Positions 26,367-34,969 of a stretch of 50,437 bases of DNA are shown piece by piece; position 1 is the stretch's first letter; every line of letters begins with the position of its first letter. Under the pieces are notes generated by a model. The model did no database searches. It saw only the letters and a program-made list of their open reading frames with translations, and had not been told where the DNA came from. This DNA comes from an uncultured Eubacteriales bacterium (GTDB taxonomy: Bacteria; Bacillota; Clostridia; Lachnospirales; Lachnospiraceae): positions 1 to 50,437 of the forward strand of contig ONXS01000004.1 in assembly GCA_900321855.1 (NCBI GenBank). The letters run 5' to 3'. Both the position numbers and the translations under genes were made by a program.

Positions 26367-26395
26367 TTGAAACGGATTGCGAATATTCGCTTTAC
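26367..26395 (+). repeat. Solo right-end hairpin of the GAACGCAG repeat family
   Basis: TTGAAACGGATTGCGAATAT followed by TCGCTTTAC corresponds to the terminal hairpin of the long repeat at 8997-9158, without the rest. Confidence 0.65.
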
Positions 26396-26416
26396 AAAAG
26401 TAAATAATATTATGAC

Positions 26417-26465
26417 AAAGGAGTCAGAAAATGGGTTTTAAACGATTCATTGCCTGACTCCTTTA
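26417..26465 (+). terminator. Terminator-like hairpin after the MraY-like gene
   Basis: AAAGGAGTCAG pairs perfectly with CTGACTCCTTT, with a 26-nt loop and a short, weak T-run (TTTATTA). Confidence 0.65.
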
Positions 26466-26511
26466 TTATGATTCAGAACCAGGCAATTTGAGAAAAAATT
26501 ATAAAAAAATA

Positions 26512-26539
26512 TTGCGAAATAGCTGTGATTTGATATAAT
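26512..26539 (+). promoter_or_regulatory. Promoter of ddh
   Basis: TTGCGA, a 16-bp spacer and TATAAT, with an extended -10 TGA before it (TGATATAAT at 26531-26539). The roughly 110-nt leader includes AGTTCG/CGAACT and ACAACT/AGTTGT hairpins. Confidence 0.8.
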
Positions 26540-26657
26540 TAAAAACGGAAGTTCGCTTAAACTAACGAACTGGAAAAAGTGCATATAAAATTTGTTATAA
26601 ATAGAAACTTGTAAACCGTGGAATGATTACAACTCAGTTGTAGAAAGGAAAACAGGA

Positions 26658-27638
26658 ATGAAAGTAGGAATTTTAGGATATGGTAACCTCGGAAGAGGCG
26701 TTGAGTGTGCAGTAAAACAGAATGATGATATGGAGTTAACTGCCGTATTTACAAGAAGAAATCCAGAGGATGTTAAGATTTTAACACCGGGTGTAAATGT
26801 GTATAATGTAAAAGATGTAGAGGCTCACAAAGACGAGATTGATGTGTTAATTATCTGTGGTGGCAGCGCAACAGATTTGCCAAAGATGACACCAGAGTAC
26901 ACAAAGTATTTCAATGTTATCGACAGTTTTGATACTCATGCAAAAATCCCAGAGCACTTTGCAAATGTTGACAAGGTTGCAAAAGAAAACGGACACATCG
27001 CATTAATCTCAGCAGGTTGGGATCCAGGAATGTTCTCATTGAACAGATTATATGCAAACTGCATTTTACCACAGGGTAACGATTACACATTCTGGGGAAA
27101 AGGTGTGAGTCAGGGACACTCAGACGCAATCCGCAGAGTAGAAGGTGTCAAAGACGGCAAACAGTACACAGTTCCAGTTGAGAGCGCATTAGAGGCAGTT
27201 CGTAATGGAGAAAATCCAGAACTCACAACAAGACAGAAACATACAAGAGAGTGTTTTGTAGTTGCAGAGGAAGGTGCAGACAAAGAGAAGATTACAGAGA
27301 CAATCAAAAATATGCCAAACTACTTTGCCGACTACGATACAACAGTAAACTTCATCACAGAGGAAGAGTTAAAGAAAGACCACAGTGGAATTCCTCATGG
27401 TGGATTCGTATTCCGTACAGGTGTGACAGGATGGAACAACGAGAACAAGCATGTCATCGAGTACAGCTTAAAACTTGATTCTAATCCAGAATTTACATCA
27501 TCTGTAATTGTTGCATACGCAAGAGCAATCAACAGACTTCACAAAGAAGGCGTAAACGGATGTAAGACAGTATTCGACATCGCTCCAGCTTATTTAAGCC
27601 CATTATCAGGAGACGAAATCAGAGCACACTTATTATAA
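26658..27638 (+). CDS. ddh: meso-Diaminopimelate D-dehydrogenase
   Basis: Makes meso-diaminopimelate in one step from tetrahydrodipicolinate, ammonia and NADPH, bypassing the succinylase or acetylase routes; the product serves lysine and peptidoglycan. The 326-residue protein has the N-terminal GYGNLGRGVE nucleotide fold, CGGSATDLP near 74 and DSFDTHAKIPEHF. SAGWDPGMFSLNR near 119 and FWGKGVSQGHSDAIRRVEGV near 148 are family-specific for this enzyme. AGAAAGGAAAAC precedes the ATG. It stands alone with its own promoter and terminator. Confidence 0.95.
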   Translation: MKVGILGYGNLGRGVECAVKQNDDMELTAVFTRRNPEDVKILTPGVNVYNVKDVEAHKDEIDVLIICGGSATDLPKMTPEYTKYFNVIDSFDTHAKIPEHFANVDKVAKENGHIALISAGWDPGMFSLNRLYANCILPQGNDYTFWGKGVSQGHSDAIRRVEGVKDGKQYTVPVESALEAVRNGENPELTTRQKHTRECFVVAEEGADKEKITETIKNMPNYFADYDTTVNFITEEELKKDHSGIPHGGFVFRTGVTGWNNENKHVIEYSLKLDSNPEFTSSVIVAYARAINRLHKEGVNGCKTVFDIAPAYLSPLSGDEIRAHLL

Positions 27639-27683
27639 AAAGAAAAACATTTATCGTAAAACAATAAAAATATATTGACATAC

Positions 27684-27719
27684 AAGGGATAACTGGATAT
27701 AATCCAGTTATCCCTTTTT
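27684..27719 (+). terminator. ddh terminator
   Basis: A perfect 15-bp stem (27684-27698 with 27702-27716), a 3-nt loop and a T-run. Confidence 0.93.
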
Positions 27720-27725
27720 AGATTG

Positions 27726-27801
27726 GGGGTCAGACCCCACAGTTAAGACTAACGAGGGTTAGAATATACTAACGGGGTCAGACCCCACAATGGGACCCCA
27801 G
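27726..27801. repeat. GGGGTCAGACCCC dispersed repeat, copies 2 and 3
   Basis: Two copies of GGGGTCAGACCCC at 27726-27738 and 27774-27786 flank GTTAAGACTAAC and GTTAGAATATACTAAC segments, followed by a third partial palindrome TGGGACCCCA. It ends only a few bases before the ribosome site of the next gene. Confidence 0.85.
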
Positions 27802-27813
27802 AATGGAGGATTT

Positions 27814-28290
27814 ATGAGCCAGAGAAAAATGTCGCTGATGTTAAAGGGAATCGCATATACAGGTATGGTGATGTTGCTTATATTTGAAGGTTATATGATA
27901 ACTGTTTTTGCGACACATATGCAGAAATTTCAAAAAGATAAAGTTCTGGACGGATTTAAGATTGGCTTTTCTGTGTTAATGGGAATCTTTTGTATGATTG
28001 CGATTGTTGAATTTATAAAGATTTGTAATGAGATTGGAAAAGATAATTCATTTTCAGTGGAGAATATGAAATCTCTCAGTCGCATTGCGATTCTTGGAAT
28101 GAGTGCAGCGGCGGGATGGTTTCTTGCTTTTATTACAGTGGTCATTTTAGACCGATTGTATGTGGGCTATGTTGTGTTATTGGTTATTACGGTTGCGATT
28201 AGTCTGACTGTATCAATTGTTGCAACAGTGCTCGCGCATCTTGTACAAAAAGCATATAACCTGAAAATGGAAAATGAACTGACGATATAA
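27814..28290 (+). CDS. DUF2975-like membrane protein
   Basis: A 158-residue protein with four membrane segments (GMVMLLIFEGYMITVFA; GFSVLMGIFCMIAIVEFI; GWFLAFITVVILD; YVVLLVITVAISLTVSIVATV). It resembles the DUF2975 family, which usually sits next to a small HTH regulator gene, as here. Function unknown. The ATG at 27814 follows GGAGGA; the longer in-frame reading starts inside the upstream repeat and is rejected. The HTH gene begins 44 bp later. Confidence 0.75.
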   Translation: MSQRKMSLMLKGIAYTGMVMLLIFEGYMITVFATHMQKFQKDKVLDGFKIGFSVLMGIFCMIAIVEFIKICNEIGKDNSFSVENMKSLSRIAILGMSAAAGWFLAFITVVILDRLYVGYVVLLVITVAISLTVSIVATVLAHLVQKAYNLKMENELTI

Positions 28291-28334
28291 AACGCCAACA
28301 AAGAAGTGGCAATATATTACGAGGAGGCGTGAAC

Positions 28335-28553
28335 GTGGCGATTGTTGTAAATATTGATGTCATGCTGGCAAAGAGAAAAATGAGTGTAACAGAATTGTCG
28401 AACAAGGTGGGAATCACAATGGCGAATGTTTCTATATTGAAAAATGGAAAGGCAAAAGCGATAAAGATTGATACATTAGATAAGATTTGCAAGGCACTTG
28501 ATTGTCAGCCGGGTGATATTTTAGAGTGGAGGAATGAAGATGGAGAAGAATAA
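28335..28553 (+). CDS. Small XRE-type HTH regulator (YozG-like)
   Basis: A 72-residue Cro/C1-type helix-turn-helix protein: DVMLAKRKMSVTELSNKVGI, then TMANVSILKNGKAKAI as the recognition region, then LDKICKALDCQPGDILEW as the final helices. The whole protein is the DNA-binding domain. The start is a GTG at 28335 with GAGGAGG 7 bp upstream; the GTG at 28329 is too close. It overlaps the DUF4173 gene by 14 bp, so it probably controls this cassette. Confidence 0.9.
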   Translation: MAIVVNIDVMLAKRKMSVTELSNKVGITMANVSILKNGKAKAIKIDTLDKICKALDCQPGDILEWRNEDGEE

Positions 28554-30078
28554 AAGCAGTTTTTTAATTACCGTTAGTATTTTGATTGCAACCCTGACAG
28601 ATATTTGTTTTTACGATAATTTTTCAGGTGTTTCGAATACGATATATGAAATATTTATTATTGGGTTATTGATTTATATCAAGAAGGATAAATTAAAACA
28701 TAAATTAACGAGATGGGATTATATTTATGCAGCAATTTTAGGATTGCTCAGCTTTGTGCCAACGGTTTCAGCCAGTGGTGGAATGATATTTTTAGAAGTG
28801 GTGCTGTATTCTATGATTGTGATTAAGTGGGCAATCCATATTGCATATGAGATTGACACAATTCCGATTAATAAATATATTATGATATATTTTCATTTGA
28901 TGAGGAAGTCATTTTCGGAGATGTTTGCACCGCTGAGAGACTTAGATGAGAAAAAATTTTTCAAGCAGAGAAATCAGTTCTGGAATCAGCAGAATGATTC
29001 AGATGAAAATACAGAAAATAATGTTTTACAGGAACAGAAAGCAGATGTAAAAATGCAGGTAGTAAGAGGTGTTGTGATTGCAATTCCAATCCTGTTTTTT
29101 GTAATTATTTTACTGGCATCATCTGATGCAATGTTTCGAGAAATCGTGACATCTATTATTTATGTTCCGGATTCTATTGGCGATATTTTTGGAATTGCAA
29201 TGTTGTTTTTACTTGCTTATGCGATTGCGTATGGAGTTGGAAGAGCTTTGATTTTGAAAAAAATAGATGTGAGTGCAAAAGCGGTTTCGCGTACCAATGC
29301 AGTGACAGGAATCACATTTTGCGGAATTTTCGCTGCGGTATATGTGCTATTTGTGCTGGTGCAGATTGTTGGACTATTCAATAAAAGTGGAATTTTTCTG
29401 CCAGATGATTACACTTATGCAAGATATGCCAGAGAAGGATTTTTTCAGCTTTTGGTAGTCTGCATTATCAATGCAATTATGGTGGTAATTAGTAGAATAA
29501 GATTTGAAGAGAAGAAGATTTTAAAACAGTTGTTGTATGTGATTTCAGGCTGTACTTACTGTATGATTTTTTCTGCTACTTACCGAATGATGTTATATAT
29601 CAGAGTCTATGACCTCACAGTTTTGCGATTATTTGCTTTGTATGGTCTGATTTCAATTTTTCTGATTATGATTGCAGTCATTGTCTTTATTAAAAATGTA
29701 AATATCAAGATGAGTGAGTATATCGTAGTAATTATCGGATTTGGATTTGCTATTTTTGCACTTGCAAGACCGGAATATATTGTGGCAAAATACAATGTTG
29801 CTCATTTGGATAAAGAGAAGACAGATTATTCTTATCTGCGCAGATTATCAAACGATGCAGCAGGAGTGATTCTTTCATCTGGTGTTGCAGAAGAATTTGA
29901 ATATGAGTATGACGATTGGGATGATAAACATGTTAAAGTGGTAAATGAAAATGATTATACAGATAATATTATCACATCTTATGAAAACGACATCAAAGGA
30001 GATGCTCGCAAGTTTAATATCTCAGATGTAATTGCATATCATGCAGCACAAAAATATGAGAAAAAACAGGGCAGATAA
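28540..30078 (+). CDS. DUF4173 multi-spanning membrane protein
   Basis: A 512-residue membrane protein resembling the DUF4173 family. It has about twelve hydrophobic segments, with a charged loop near 125-165 (LDEKKFFKQRNQFWNQQND). The YIRVYDLTVLRLFALYGL block and the RPEYIVAKYNVA block near the C-terminal part are family-like. The last 90 residues are soluble and acidic. No enzyme motif is visible; function unknown. The ATG at 28540 is preferred, 7 bp after TGGAGG. It overlaps the HTH gene and is followed after 1 bp by another membrane protein gene, so the cassette is translationally tight. Confidence 0.78.
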   Translation: MEKNKSSFLITVSILIATLTDICFYDNFSGVSNTIYEIFIIGLLIYIKKDKLKHKLTRWDYIYAAILGLLSFVPTVSASGGMIFLEVVLYSMIVIKWAIHIAYEIDTIPINKYIMIYFHLMRKSFSEMFAPLRDLDEKKFFKQRNQFWNQQNDSDENTENNVLQEQKADVKMQVVRGVVIAIPILFFVIILLASSDAMFREIVTSIIYVPDSIGDIFGIAMLFLLAYAIAYGVGRALILKKIDVSAKAVSRTNAVTGITFCGIFAAVYVLFVLVQIVGLFNKSGIFLPDDYTYARYAREGFFQLLVVCIINAIMVVISRIRFEEKKILKQLLYVISGCTYCMIFSATYRMMLYIRVYDLTVLRLFALYGLISIFLIMIAVIVFIKNVNIKMSEYIVVIIGFGFAIFALARPEYIVAKYNVAHLDKEKTDYSYLRRLSNDAAGVILSSGVAEEFEYEYDDWDDKHVKVVNENDYTDNIITSYENDIKGDARKFNISDVIAYHAAQKYEKKQGR

Positions 30079-30079
30079 T

Positions 30080-30730
30080 ATGGAAAATACGAAAGAATTA
30101 ATAAAAAATAAGGCATTTATACTGAATGTAATCATCATTGTGTTAGAAATCATTGGAACAGCGATTAGTTATCATAATGGTGGAATTAAAAATCTGGTGT
30201 ATTATACCGTTGACAGCAATATTCTGGCACTTATCAGTTGTGTGTTGTTTGTGATTGTGATGATGCAGGGAAGAAAATCAAAATTTGTGTCAACGCTCAG
30301 GTATATTGCGACAGTGAATCTTGCATTGACTTTTACAATTGTTGTATTTGTGTTTGTGCCAATGTGTATTCCTTATGGATATGATGCGGTGGCAGAGATT
30401 TTATATAGGGGAGCACAGTGGAGTCACCACTTGCTCTGCCCGCTGCTCTCGATGATTTCATTTGTTTTATTTGAAGAGAGTGATATATTATTTGAGAACA
30501 GGCATGGTATTGCAAAGAAAAATAGCAAAATAGCAACGGTGTTCACTTTTGCATATGCCATTGTTTTAGTGATTTTGAATATATGTAAAGTGGTACGAGG
30601 ACCATATCCATTTTTGCTTGTCTATGAACAGCCGGTTTGGGCCTCTGTTCTCTGGTTTATTGGAATTGTGCTTGTGGCGTATGGATATAGCTTATTGATT
30701 GGGAAGTTGTATCGGATGAGACGTGGTTGA
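30080..30730 (+). CDS. Pr6Pr-like membrane protein
   Basis: A 216-residue protein with about six membrane segments. YYTVDSNILALISCVLFVIV and the histidine pair in AQWSHHLLCPLLSMISF resemble the Pr6Pr/FAR-17a-type membrane family, whose function in bacteria is unknown. I start it at the ATG at 30080, 1 bp after the DUF4173 stop codon; a longer reading overlaps that gene. It is the last gene of the DUF2975-HTH-DUF4173 cassette. No clear terminator follows before the proS promoter. Confidence 0.7.
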   Translation: MENTKELIKNKAFILNVIIIVLEIIGTAISYHNGGIKNLVYYTVDSNILALISCVLFVIVMMQGRKSKFVSTLRYIATVNLALTFTIVVFVFVPMCIPYGYDAVAEILYRGAQWSHHLLCPLLSMISFVLFEESDILFENRHGIAKKNSKIATVFTFAYAIVLVILNICKVVRGPYPFLLVYEQPVWASVLWFIGIVLVAYGYSLLIGKLYRMRRG

Positions 30731-30746
30731 ACAATATTTCTTCTAC

Positions 30747-30775
30747 TTGACGAAAAATAAAATTTGTGCTAACTT
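30747..30775 (+). promoter_or_regulatory. Promoter of the proS leader
   Basis: TTGACG at 30747-30752, a 17-bp spacer and TAACTT at 30770-30775. Confidence 0.75.
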
Positions 30776-30932
30776 GTATGTATTCCAATCCTCAACAGAG
30801 GACATATATCAATAACGAAGAAGAGAAATAGTAGGTTTCACAATTGATTCAGAGAGAGAACGGGTGGTGCGAGTTCTCGCAGGAGTGATATTGAACCAGT
30901 CTTGGAGTTTCAGGTGAAAAGGGAAGAGAAAA

Positions 30933-30960
30933 GGGGTCAGACCCCGTAGTTGAGACTAAC
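30933..30960. repeat. GGGGTCAGACCCC dispersed repeat, copy 4, inside the T-box
   Basis: GGGGTCAGACCCC at 30933-30945 is followed by GTAGTTGAGACTAAC, as in the copies near 1735 and 27726. It occupies the linker between stem I and the later T-box elements. Confidence 0.85.
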
Positions 30961-31080
30961 CCACAAATCTGACGGAGTTCCACCGTTACAGGGAAGTTTA
31001 GTGAGAGCTAAAGTTGAGAGCAGGATTTTATTTTGTAGAAGATAAAGTTCTGAATTTAGGTGGTAACACGGATAAAATTC

Positions 31081-31121
31081 GCCCTAAATCTGTAGATGAT
31101 ACGGATTTAGGGCTTTTTTTA
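31081..31121 (+). terminator. T-box regulated terminator before proS
   Basis: GCCCTAAATC pairs with GATTTAGGGC, followed by seven T residues. It is the off-state structure of the leader. Confidence 0.92.
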
Positions 31122-31137
31122 TAGCGAGGAAGGAAAC

Positions 31138-31242
31138 CAAGCGACCACGAAGTAGGCATTTGGTTTCATCTGGTCAAGCGACCACGAAGTGGGCATTTGG
31201 TTTCACCCGGTGCACGACATCCGGGGGATGTCGGATTTGCAC
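31138..31242. repeat. GC-rich module: 37-bp tandem repeat plus hairpin
   Basis: A 31-bp unit beginning CAAGCGACCACGAAGT and ending TTGGTTTCA occurs at 31138 and 31175 with one difference. GAAACCAA/TTGGTTTC inside it can pair. Next comes a strong hairpin, CGACATCC-GGG-GGATGTCG (31215-31233), enclosed by GTGCA/TGCAC. GC content is clearly higher than in neighbouring DNA. It sits in the 5' untranslated region between the T-box terminator and the proS start. Confidence 0.75.
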
Positions 31243-31332
31243 GGACCGAAGCGGAGCGTAGACGTATACGAATAGAATCAGCAGTCGCAAAGCAGACAAA
31301 ACAAATCAAACATAAAAAAAGGAGAAATAAAG

Positions 31333-32766
31333 ATGGCAAACGAAAAGAAATTAGTTGAGCAGATTACTTCTATGGAAGATGATTTTGCACAGTGGTACAC
31401 AGATGTTGTAAAAAAAGCTGAGTTAATGGGATATTCAAGCGTAAAGGGCTGTATGATTTTCAAACCAGCCGGATATGCAATTTGGGAAAATATCCAGAAT
31501 GAATTGGACAGAAGATTCAAAGAGACAGGTGTTGAGAATGTTTACATGCCAATGTTCATTCCAGAGAGTCTGTTACAGAGAGAAAAAGACCATGTAGAGG
31601 GATTTGCCCCAGAGGTTGCATGGGTAACAATGGGTGGACTGAACACCCTTCAGGAGAGACTTTGCGTAAGACCTACATCAGAGACACTTTTCTGTGATTT
31701 CTACAAAGATGAGATTCAGTCTTACAGAGATTTACCAAAGGTATACAACCAGTGGTGTTCGGTTGTTCGTTGGGAGAAGGAGACAAGACCTTTCCTTCGT
31801 TCGAGAGAGTTCTTATGGCAGGAAGGTCATACCGCTCATGCGACAGCAGAGGAGGCTGTAGAGAGAACAGAGCAGATGTTAAATTTATATGCCGATTTCT
31901 GTGAGCAGGTTCTTGCAATCCCAGTTGTAAAAGGTAAAAAGACAGATAAAGAGAAATTTGCAGGTGCTGAGGCTACTTATACAATCGAGGCACTTATGCA
32001 CGATGGCAAGGCATTGCAGTCCGGTACAAGCCACAACTTCGGTGATGGATTTGCAAAGGCATTTGGAATTCAGTACACAGATAAAGATAACAAGTTAAAA
32101 TATGTTCACCAGACATCATGGGGAATGACAACAAGATTAATCGGTGCTGTCATCATGGTTCACGGCGACAACAGCGGTCTTGTATTGCCACCAGCAATCG
32201 CTCCAACACAGGTTATGGTAGTTCCAATCATGCAGAAGAAAGAGGGCGTTCTTGATAAGGCATACGAAATCAAAGATATGCTTTCAAAGTTCAGAGTGAA
32301 GATTGATGCGACAGATAAGAATCCGGGATTCAAACGTGCAGAGCAGGAGATGAGAGGAATTCCAGTAAGAGTAGAAATCGGACCAAGAGATATTGAGAAC
32401 AACGAGGCAATCATTGCAAGAAGAGATACCGGAGAAAAAATTACAGTTTCTATCGATGAGTTAGAGGCAAAAGTTGGAGAAATCCTTGCAAATATGCAGG
32501 TTGAAATGCTTGAGAGAGCAAGAGCACACAGAGAGGCTCACACATATACAGCGACAAATTATGACGAATTCAAAGAGATTATTGCAAATAAGCCGGGATT
32601 TGTAAAAGCAATGTGGTGTGGAGAACAGGCTTGTGAAGATAAGGTAAAAGAAGAGACAACAGCTACATCAAGATGTATGCCATTTGAGCAGGAACAGATT
32701 TCAGATGTCTGCGTATGCTGCGGAAAGCCAGCAAAGGCAATGGTATACTGGGGCAAAGCATACTAA
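31333..32766 (+). CDS. proS: Prolyl-tRNA synthetase, short (archaeal/eukaryote-like) type
   Basis: Charges tRNA-Pro with proline. The 477-residue length and the absence of the editing insertion mark the archaeal/eukaryote-like form rather than the E. coli form. Class II motif 2 is in [20 protein letters not shown], preceded by [12 protein letters not shown]. Motif 3 is near [17 protein letters not shown]. The anticodon-binding domain follows ([11 protein letters not shown]). The C-terminal domain has several cysteines ([17 protein letters not shown]) and ends in Tyr, as usual for this form. AAGGAGA precedes the ATG. It is controlled by the T-box leader and is monocistronic. Confidence 0.96.
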   Translation: MANEKKLVEQITSMEDDFAQWYTDVVKKAELMGYSSVKGCMIFKPAGYAIWENIQNELDRRFKETGVENVYMPMFIPESLLQREKDHVEGFAPEVAWVTMGGLNTLQERLCVRPTSETLFCDFYKDEIQSYRDLPKVYNQWCSVVRWEKETRPFLRSREFLWQEGHTAHATAEEAVERTEQMLNLYADFCEQVLAIPVVKGKKTDKEKFAGAEATYTIEALMHDGKALQSGTSHNFGDGFAKAFGIQYTDKDNKLKYVHQTSWGMTTRLIGAVIMVHGDNSGLVLPPAIAPTQVMVVPIMQKKEGVLDKAYEIKDMLSKFRVKIDATDKNPGFKRAEQEMRGIPVRVEIGPRDIENNEAIIARRDTGEKITVSIDELEAKVGEILANMQVEMLERARAHREAHTYTATNYDEFKEIIANKPGFVKAMWCGEQACEDKVKEETTATSRCMPFEQEQISDVCVCCGKPAKAMVYWGKAY

Positions 32767-32813
32767 GATAGTGAGAAAAAATAACTTGGTGAGTTATAAA
32801 TCACGGTAGCTGC

Positions 32814-32975
32814 ACAATACAAAATGCACAATACAATATGCATAATGCAAAATACAAAAAACACAATACAACATGCAAAATACAAAAAAACACAATACAA
32901 TATGCACAATGCAAAATACACAATATAATATGTACAATGCAAAATGCAAAATGCAAAATGCACAATACAAAATGC
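32814..32975 (+). repeat. 162-bp array of imperfect heptamers (AMAATRC)
   Basis: About 23 units of 7 bp, mainly ACAATAC, AAAATGC, AATATGC and AAAATAC; one unit has 8 bp. Seven is not a multiple of three, and stop codons interrupt the plus frames, so it is not coding. It lies between convergent proS and the glycosidase gene. Confidence 0.9.
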
Positions 32976-33008
32976 CTATAAAACTGCTAAGATTTATAAA
33001 GGGAAAGC

Positions 33009-33042
33009 AAAGGACAGCCGCGTAAAAGCGACTGTCCTTTTT
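33009..33042 (+). terminator. Terminator downstream of proS
   Basis: AAAGGACAG pairs with CTGTCCTTT, with an inner CGC/GCG pairing around TAAAA, followed by TTTTT. It may also block the opposing glycosidase transcript in part. Confidence 0.82.
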
Positions 33043-33176
33043 GTAGTACAAGCTCGACAAACAGAAGGATACTTGCATAAGATTCTATTTGTCGGTCTGA
33101 GAATATGGAGTACAAAATGTTTATATGTGTGTAATCACGCAGGTGTCCGCCTGCCTGATTGTGATAGAGTCGAAAG

Positions 33177-34943
33177 TCAGATGCTGTAAATCATCACTCC
33201 GTCTGGATGCAACTCCGGCTGTGAGTATCCAATGGAAAACAAAATTTGTTTTTTGCTCACATCACAGAGTAAATTTTCTTTACTACAGTTAATGACAATC
33301 TCAATTGTTTCGCTGTCATCATCAGAAGTTCTCTGGTAACTCAAAACTCTGTCGTTATCAAATTTTTGAATAAAATGATAATGATTACTGCGGAGTGTAG
33401 GGTGTGATTTTCGGAGAGAAATCAGTTCTTTCACGCACTCAATCTTGTCGTAATACTGTCCTTTCATAATCAGATTCCACGGCATACAGCGTCTGCAGTC
33501 AGGGTCATAGCTGCCCTCTAAGGCGATTTCTGTTCCGTAGTAGATACAGACAGTTCCGGGCATTGTGAAGAGAACCGCGAGCTGCTGGTAAAACTGTCTG
33601 AGATTTCCTCCTAGTTTTGTTACAAGGCGCATCGTATCATGGGAATCGAGCAGATTAAACAATACCCTGTTAATTTGCAGAGGATACAAGCTGTAACAGC
33701 GATTGATGGCATATTCAAAATCTGTACTGGATTTTGTTTCATCCATCCAAAAATCACCGACACTGTCTGTAAATGGATAGTTCATGACAGAATCAAATTC
33801 ATCACCGCGGAGCCACCCAATCGCATCATGCCATGCCTCGCCGAGTATGTAAAAATCAGGTTTTATGGCTTTTAATTCCTTGTGCATACGCTTGCAGAGC
33901 GTGTGTGAAATCTCGTCTGATACATCAAGTCTCAGCGCATCAATATCGTATTTTTCAATCCATTTTTTGATTACCTTGATAATATAGCGAATAACTTCTT
34001 CGTTATTTGTATTTAGTTTTGGCATCATATCAACAAATGCAAAGGCATAATAGTTACCTTTGGCGGTATTTTTCCAGCCTTTTTCAAAAGGCCATTTATT
34101 TACCATGAACCAGTTATAATATTTCGATTCAGGACCATTTTTCACAACGTCCTGCCACGGTTTGAAAAATGCACCGGAGTGATTAAAGACTCCGTCCATC
34201 ATAACACGGATTCCGCGCTGATGCGCCTGTTTTACCATTTCAGCCATATCTTCGTCTGTTCCGAAGTGAGGGTCAATTTTTGTATAGCTGATGGTGTCAT
34301 ATTTGTGGTTGCTTTTTCCACTGCAGATTGGGGTCAGATAAAGCCCGGTAATGCCTAAATCTCTCAGGTAATCCAATTTGCTCGTGATTCCCGGAATATC
34401 TCCGCCGTAGTAATCAAACGGTTTGACCTTTTTGTCAGGAGCTCTCCACGGAAGAACATCTTTTGGATTATAATCCGGATTTCCGTTGCAAAAGCGGTCT
34501 ACGAAAATCTGGTACCACACCGTTTCGTTTACCCATTCCGGAGTTCGGATAATATCGGAAGGATTCATCCAAGAATAGATAAATAACTGCTGACGGCCTC
34601 TGTAATTTTTGAATTCCTCCGGAGTATAAAAGCGGTCTTCACACATAATCATTTTTTCGTCATCTGATTCGAGGTTGAAGTAATAGGTAACTCGCTTGAA
34701 CTCAGGTTTGACACGAAAAGACCACAAGGTATGGTATTCCAGCCTTTTGATAGAAAATGCCTCTGTGTCACTGCCTTTAAAACGAGAATTTCCGCCGTTG
34801 ATACCAGTTGTAAAAGGATCTCCAAATGTGAGAGTTACATTCGTGATGTCGTAACCGGTTTTGATAGAGATAATCATAGTATCATCATCAAGAGGGTAGC
34901 AGTATTGATCTGCACATCTGTGGTAAATAGAAGATAAATTCAT
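33177..34943 (-). CDS. GH13 alpha-glycosidase (neopullulanase/cyclomaltodextrinase type)
   Basis: A 588-residue cytoplasmic enzyme that hydrolyses maltodextrin-like alpha-glucans. It has an N-terminal CBM34-like domain (about 1-120), then the GH13 barrel. Region I is DGVFNHSG, region II is DALRLDVSDE with the nucleophile Asp, region III is LGEAWH with the acid Glu, and region IV is NLLDSHDT. IFVDRFCNGNPDYNP is typical of the neopullulanase group. No signal peptide, so it acts on imported oligosaccharides or internal glycogen. I start at the ATG at 34943 with GGAGG about 11 bp before it. It follows the CYTH gene by 26 bp on the same strand. Confidence 0.92.
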   Translation of the reverse strand: MNLSSIYHRCADQYCYPLDDDTMIISIKTGYDITNVTLTFGDPFTTGINGGNSRFKGSDTEAFSIKRLEYHTLWSFRVKPEFKRVTYYFNLESDDEKMIMCEDRFYTPEEFKNYRGRQQLFIYSWMNPSDIIRTPEWVNETVWYQIFVDRFCNGNPDYNPKDVLPWRAPDKKVKPFDYYGGDIPGITSKLDYLRDLGITGLYLTPICSGKSNHKYDTISYTKIDPHFGTDEDMAEMVKQAHQRGIRVMMDGVFNHSGAFFKPWQDVVKNGPESKYYNWFMVNKWPFEKGWKNTAKGNYYAFAFVDMMPKLNTNNEEVIRYIIKVIKKWIEKYDIDALRLDVSDEISHTLCKRMHKELKAIKPDFYILGEAWHDAIGWLRGDEFDSVMNYPFTDSVGDFWMDETKSSTDFEYAINRCYSLYPLQINRVLFNLLDSHDTMRLVTKLGGNLRQFYQQLAVLFTMPGTVCIYYGTEIALEGSYDPDCRRCMPWNLIMKGQYYDKIECVKELISLRKSHPTLRSNHYHFIQKFDNDRVLSYQRTSDDDSETIEIVINCSKENLLCDVSKKQILFSIGYSQPELHPDGVMIYSI

Positions 34944-34969
34944 CAAATATAAAACCTCCAATTTCTGTT

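Larger units (their letters stand above)
30790..31121 (+). promoter_or_regulatory. T-box leader of proS
   Basis: Senses uncharged tRNA-Pro and permits transcription into proS. Stem I shows AGTA, AGAGAG and the GGTGGTGCGAG distal part. The specifier is probably CCA at 30896-30898, followed by GTCTTGGAG; CCA is a proline codon and fits the gene. The CCGTTA element at about 30985 and the T-box core AGGTGGTAACACGG at about 31059 follow. The final hairpin, GCCCTAAATC with GATTTAGGGC plus seven T residues (31081-31121), is the terminator; ATTTAGG upstream can pair with CCTAAAT to form the antiterminator. A GGGGTCAGACCCC repeat lies between stem I and the CCGTTA region. Confidence 0.92.

Noticed and set aside
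31138..31205. Two 31-bp direct repeats as a possible CRISPR array
   Set aside because: There are only two copies with 6 bp between them, no spacer-sized gaps and no cas genes.
32763..33078. Minus-strand open frames rich in Cys, Tyr and Leu
   Set aside because: They are translations of the heptamer array, have no ribosome site, and overlap the proS terminator.
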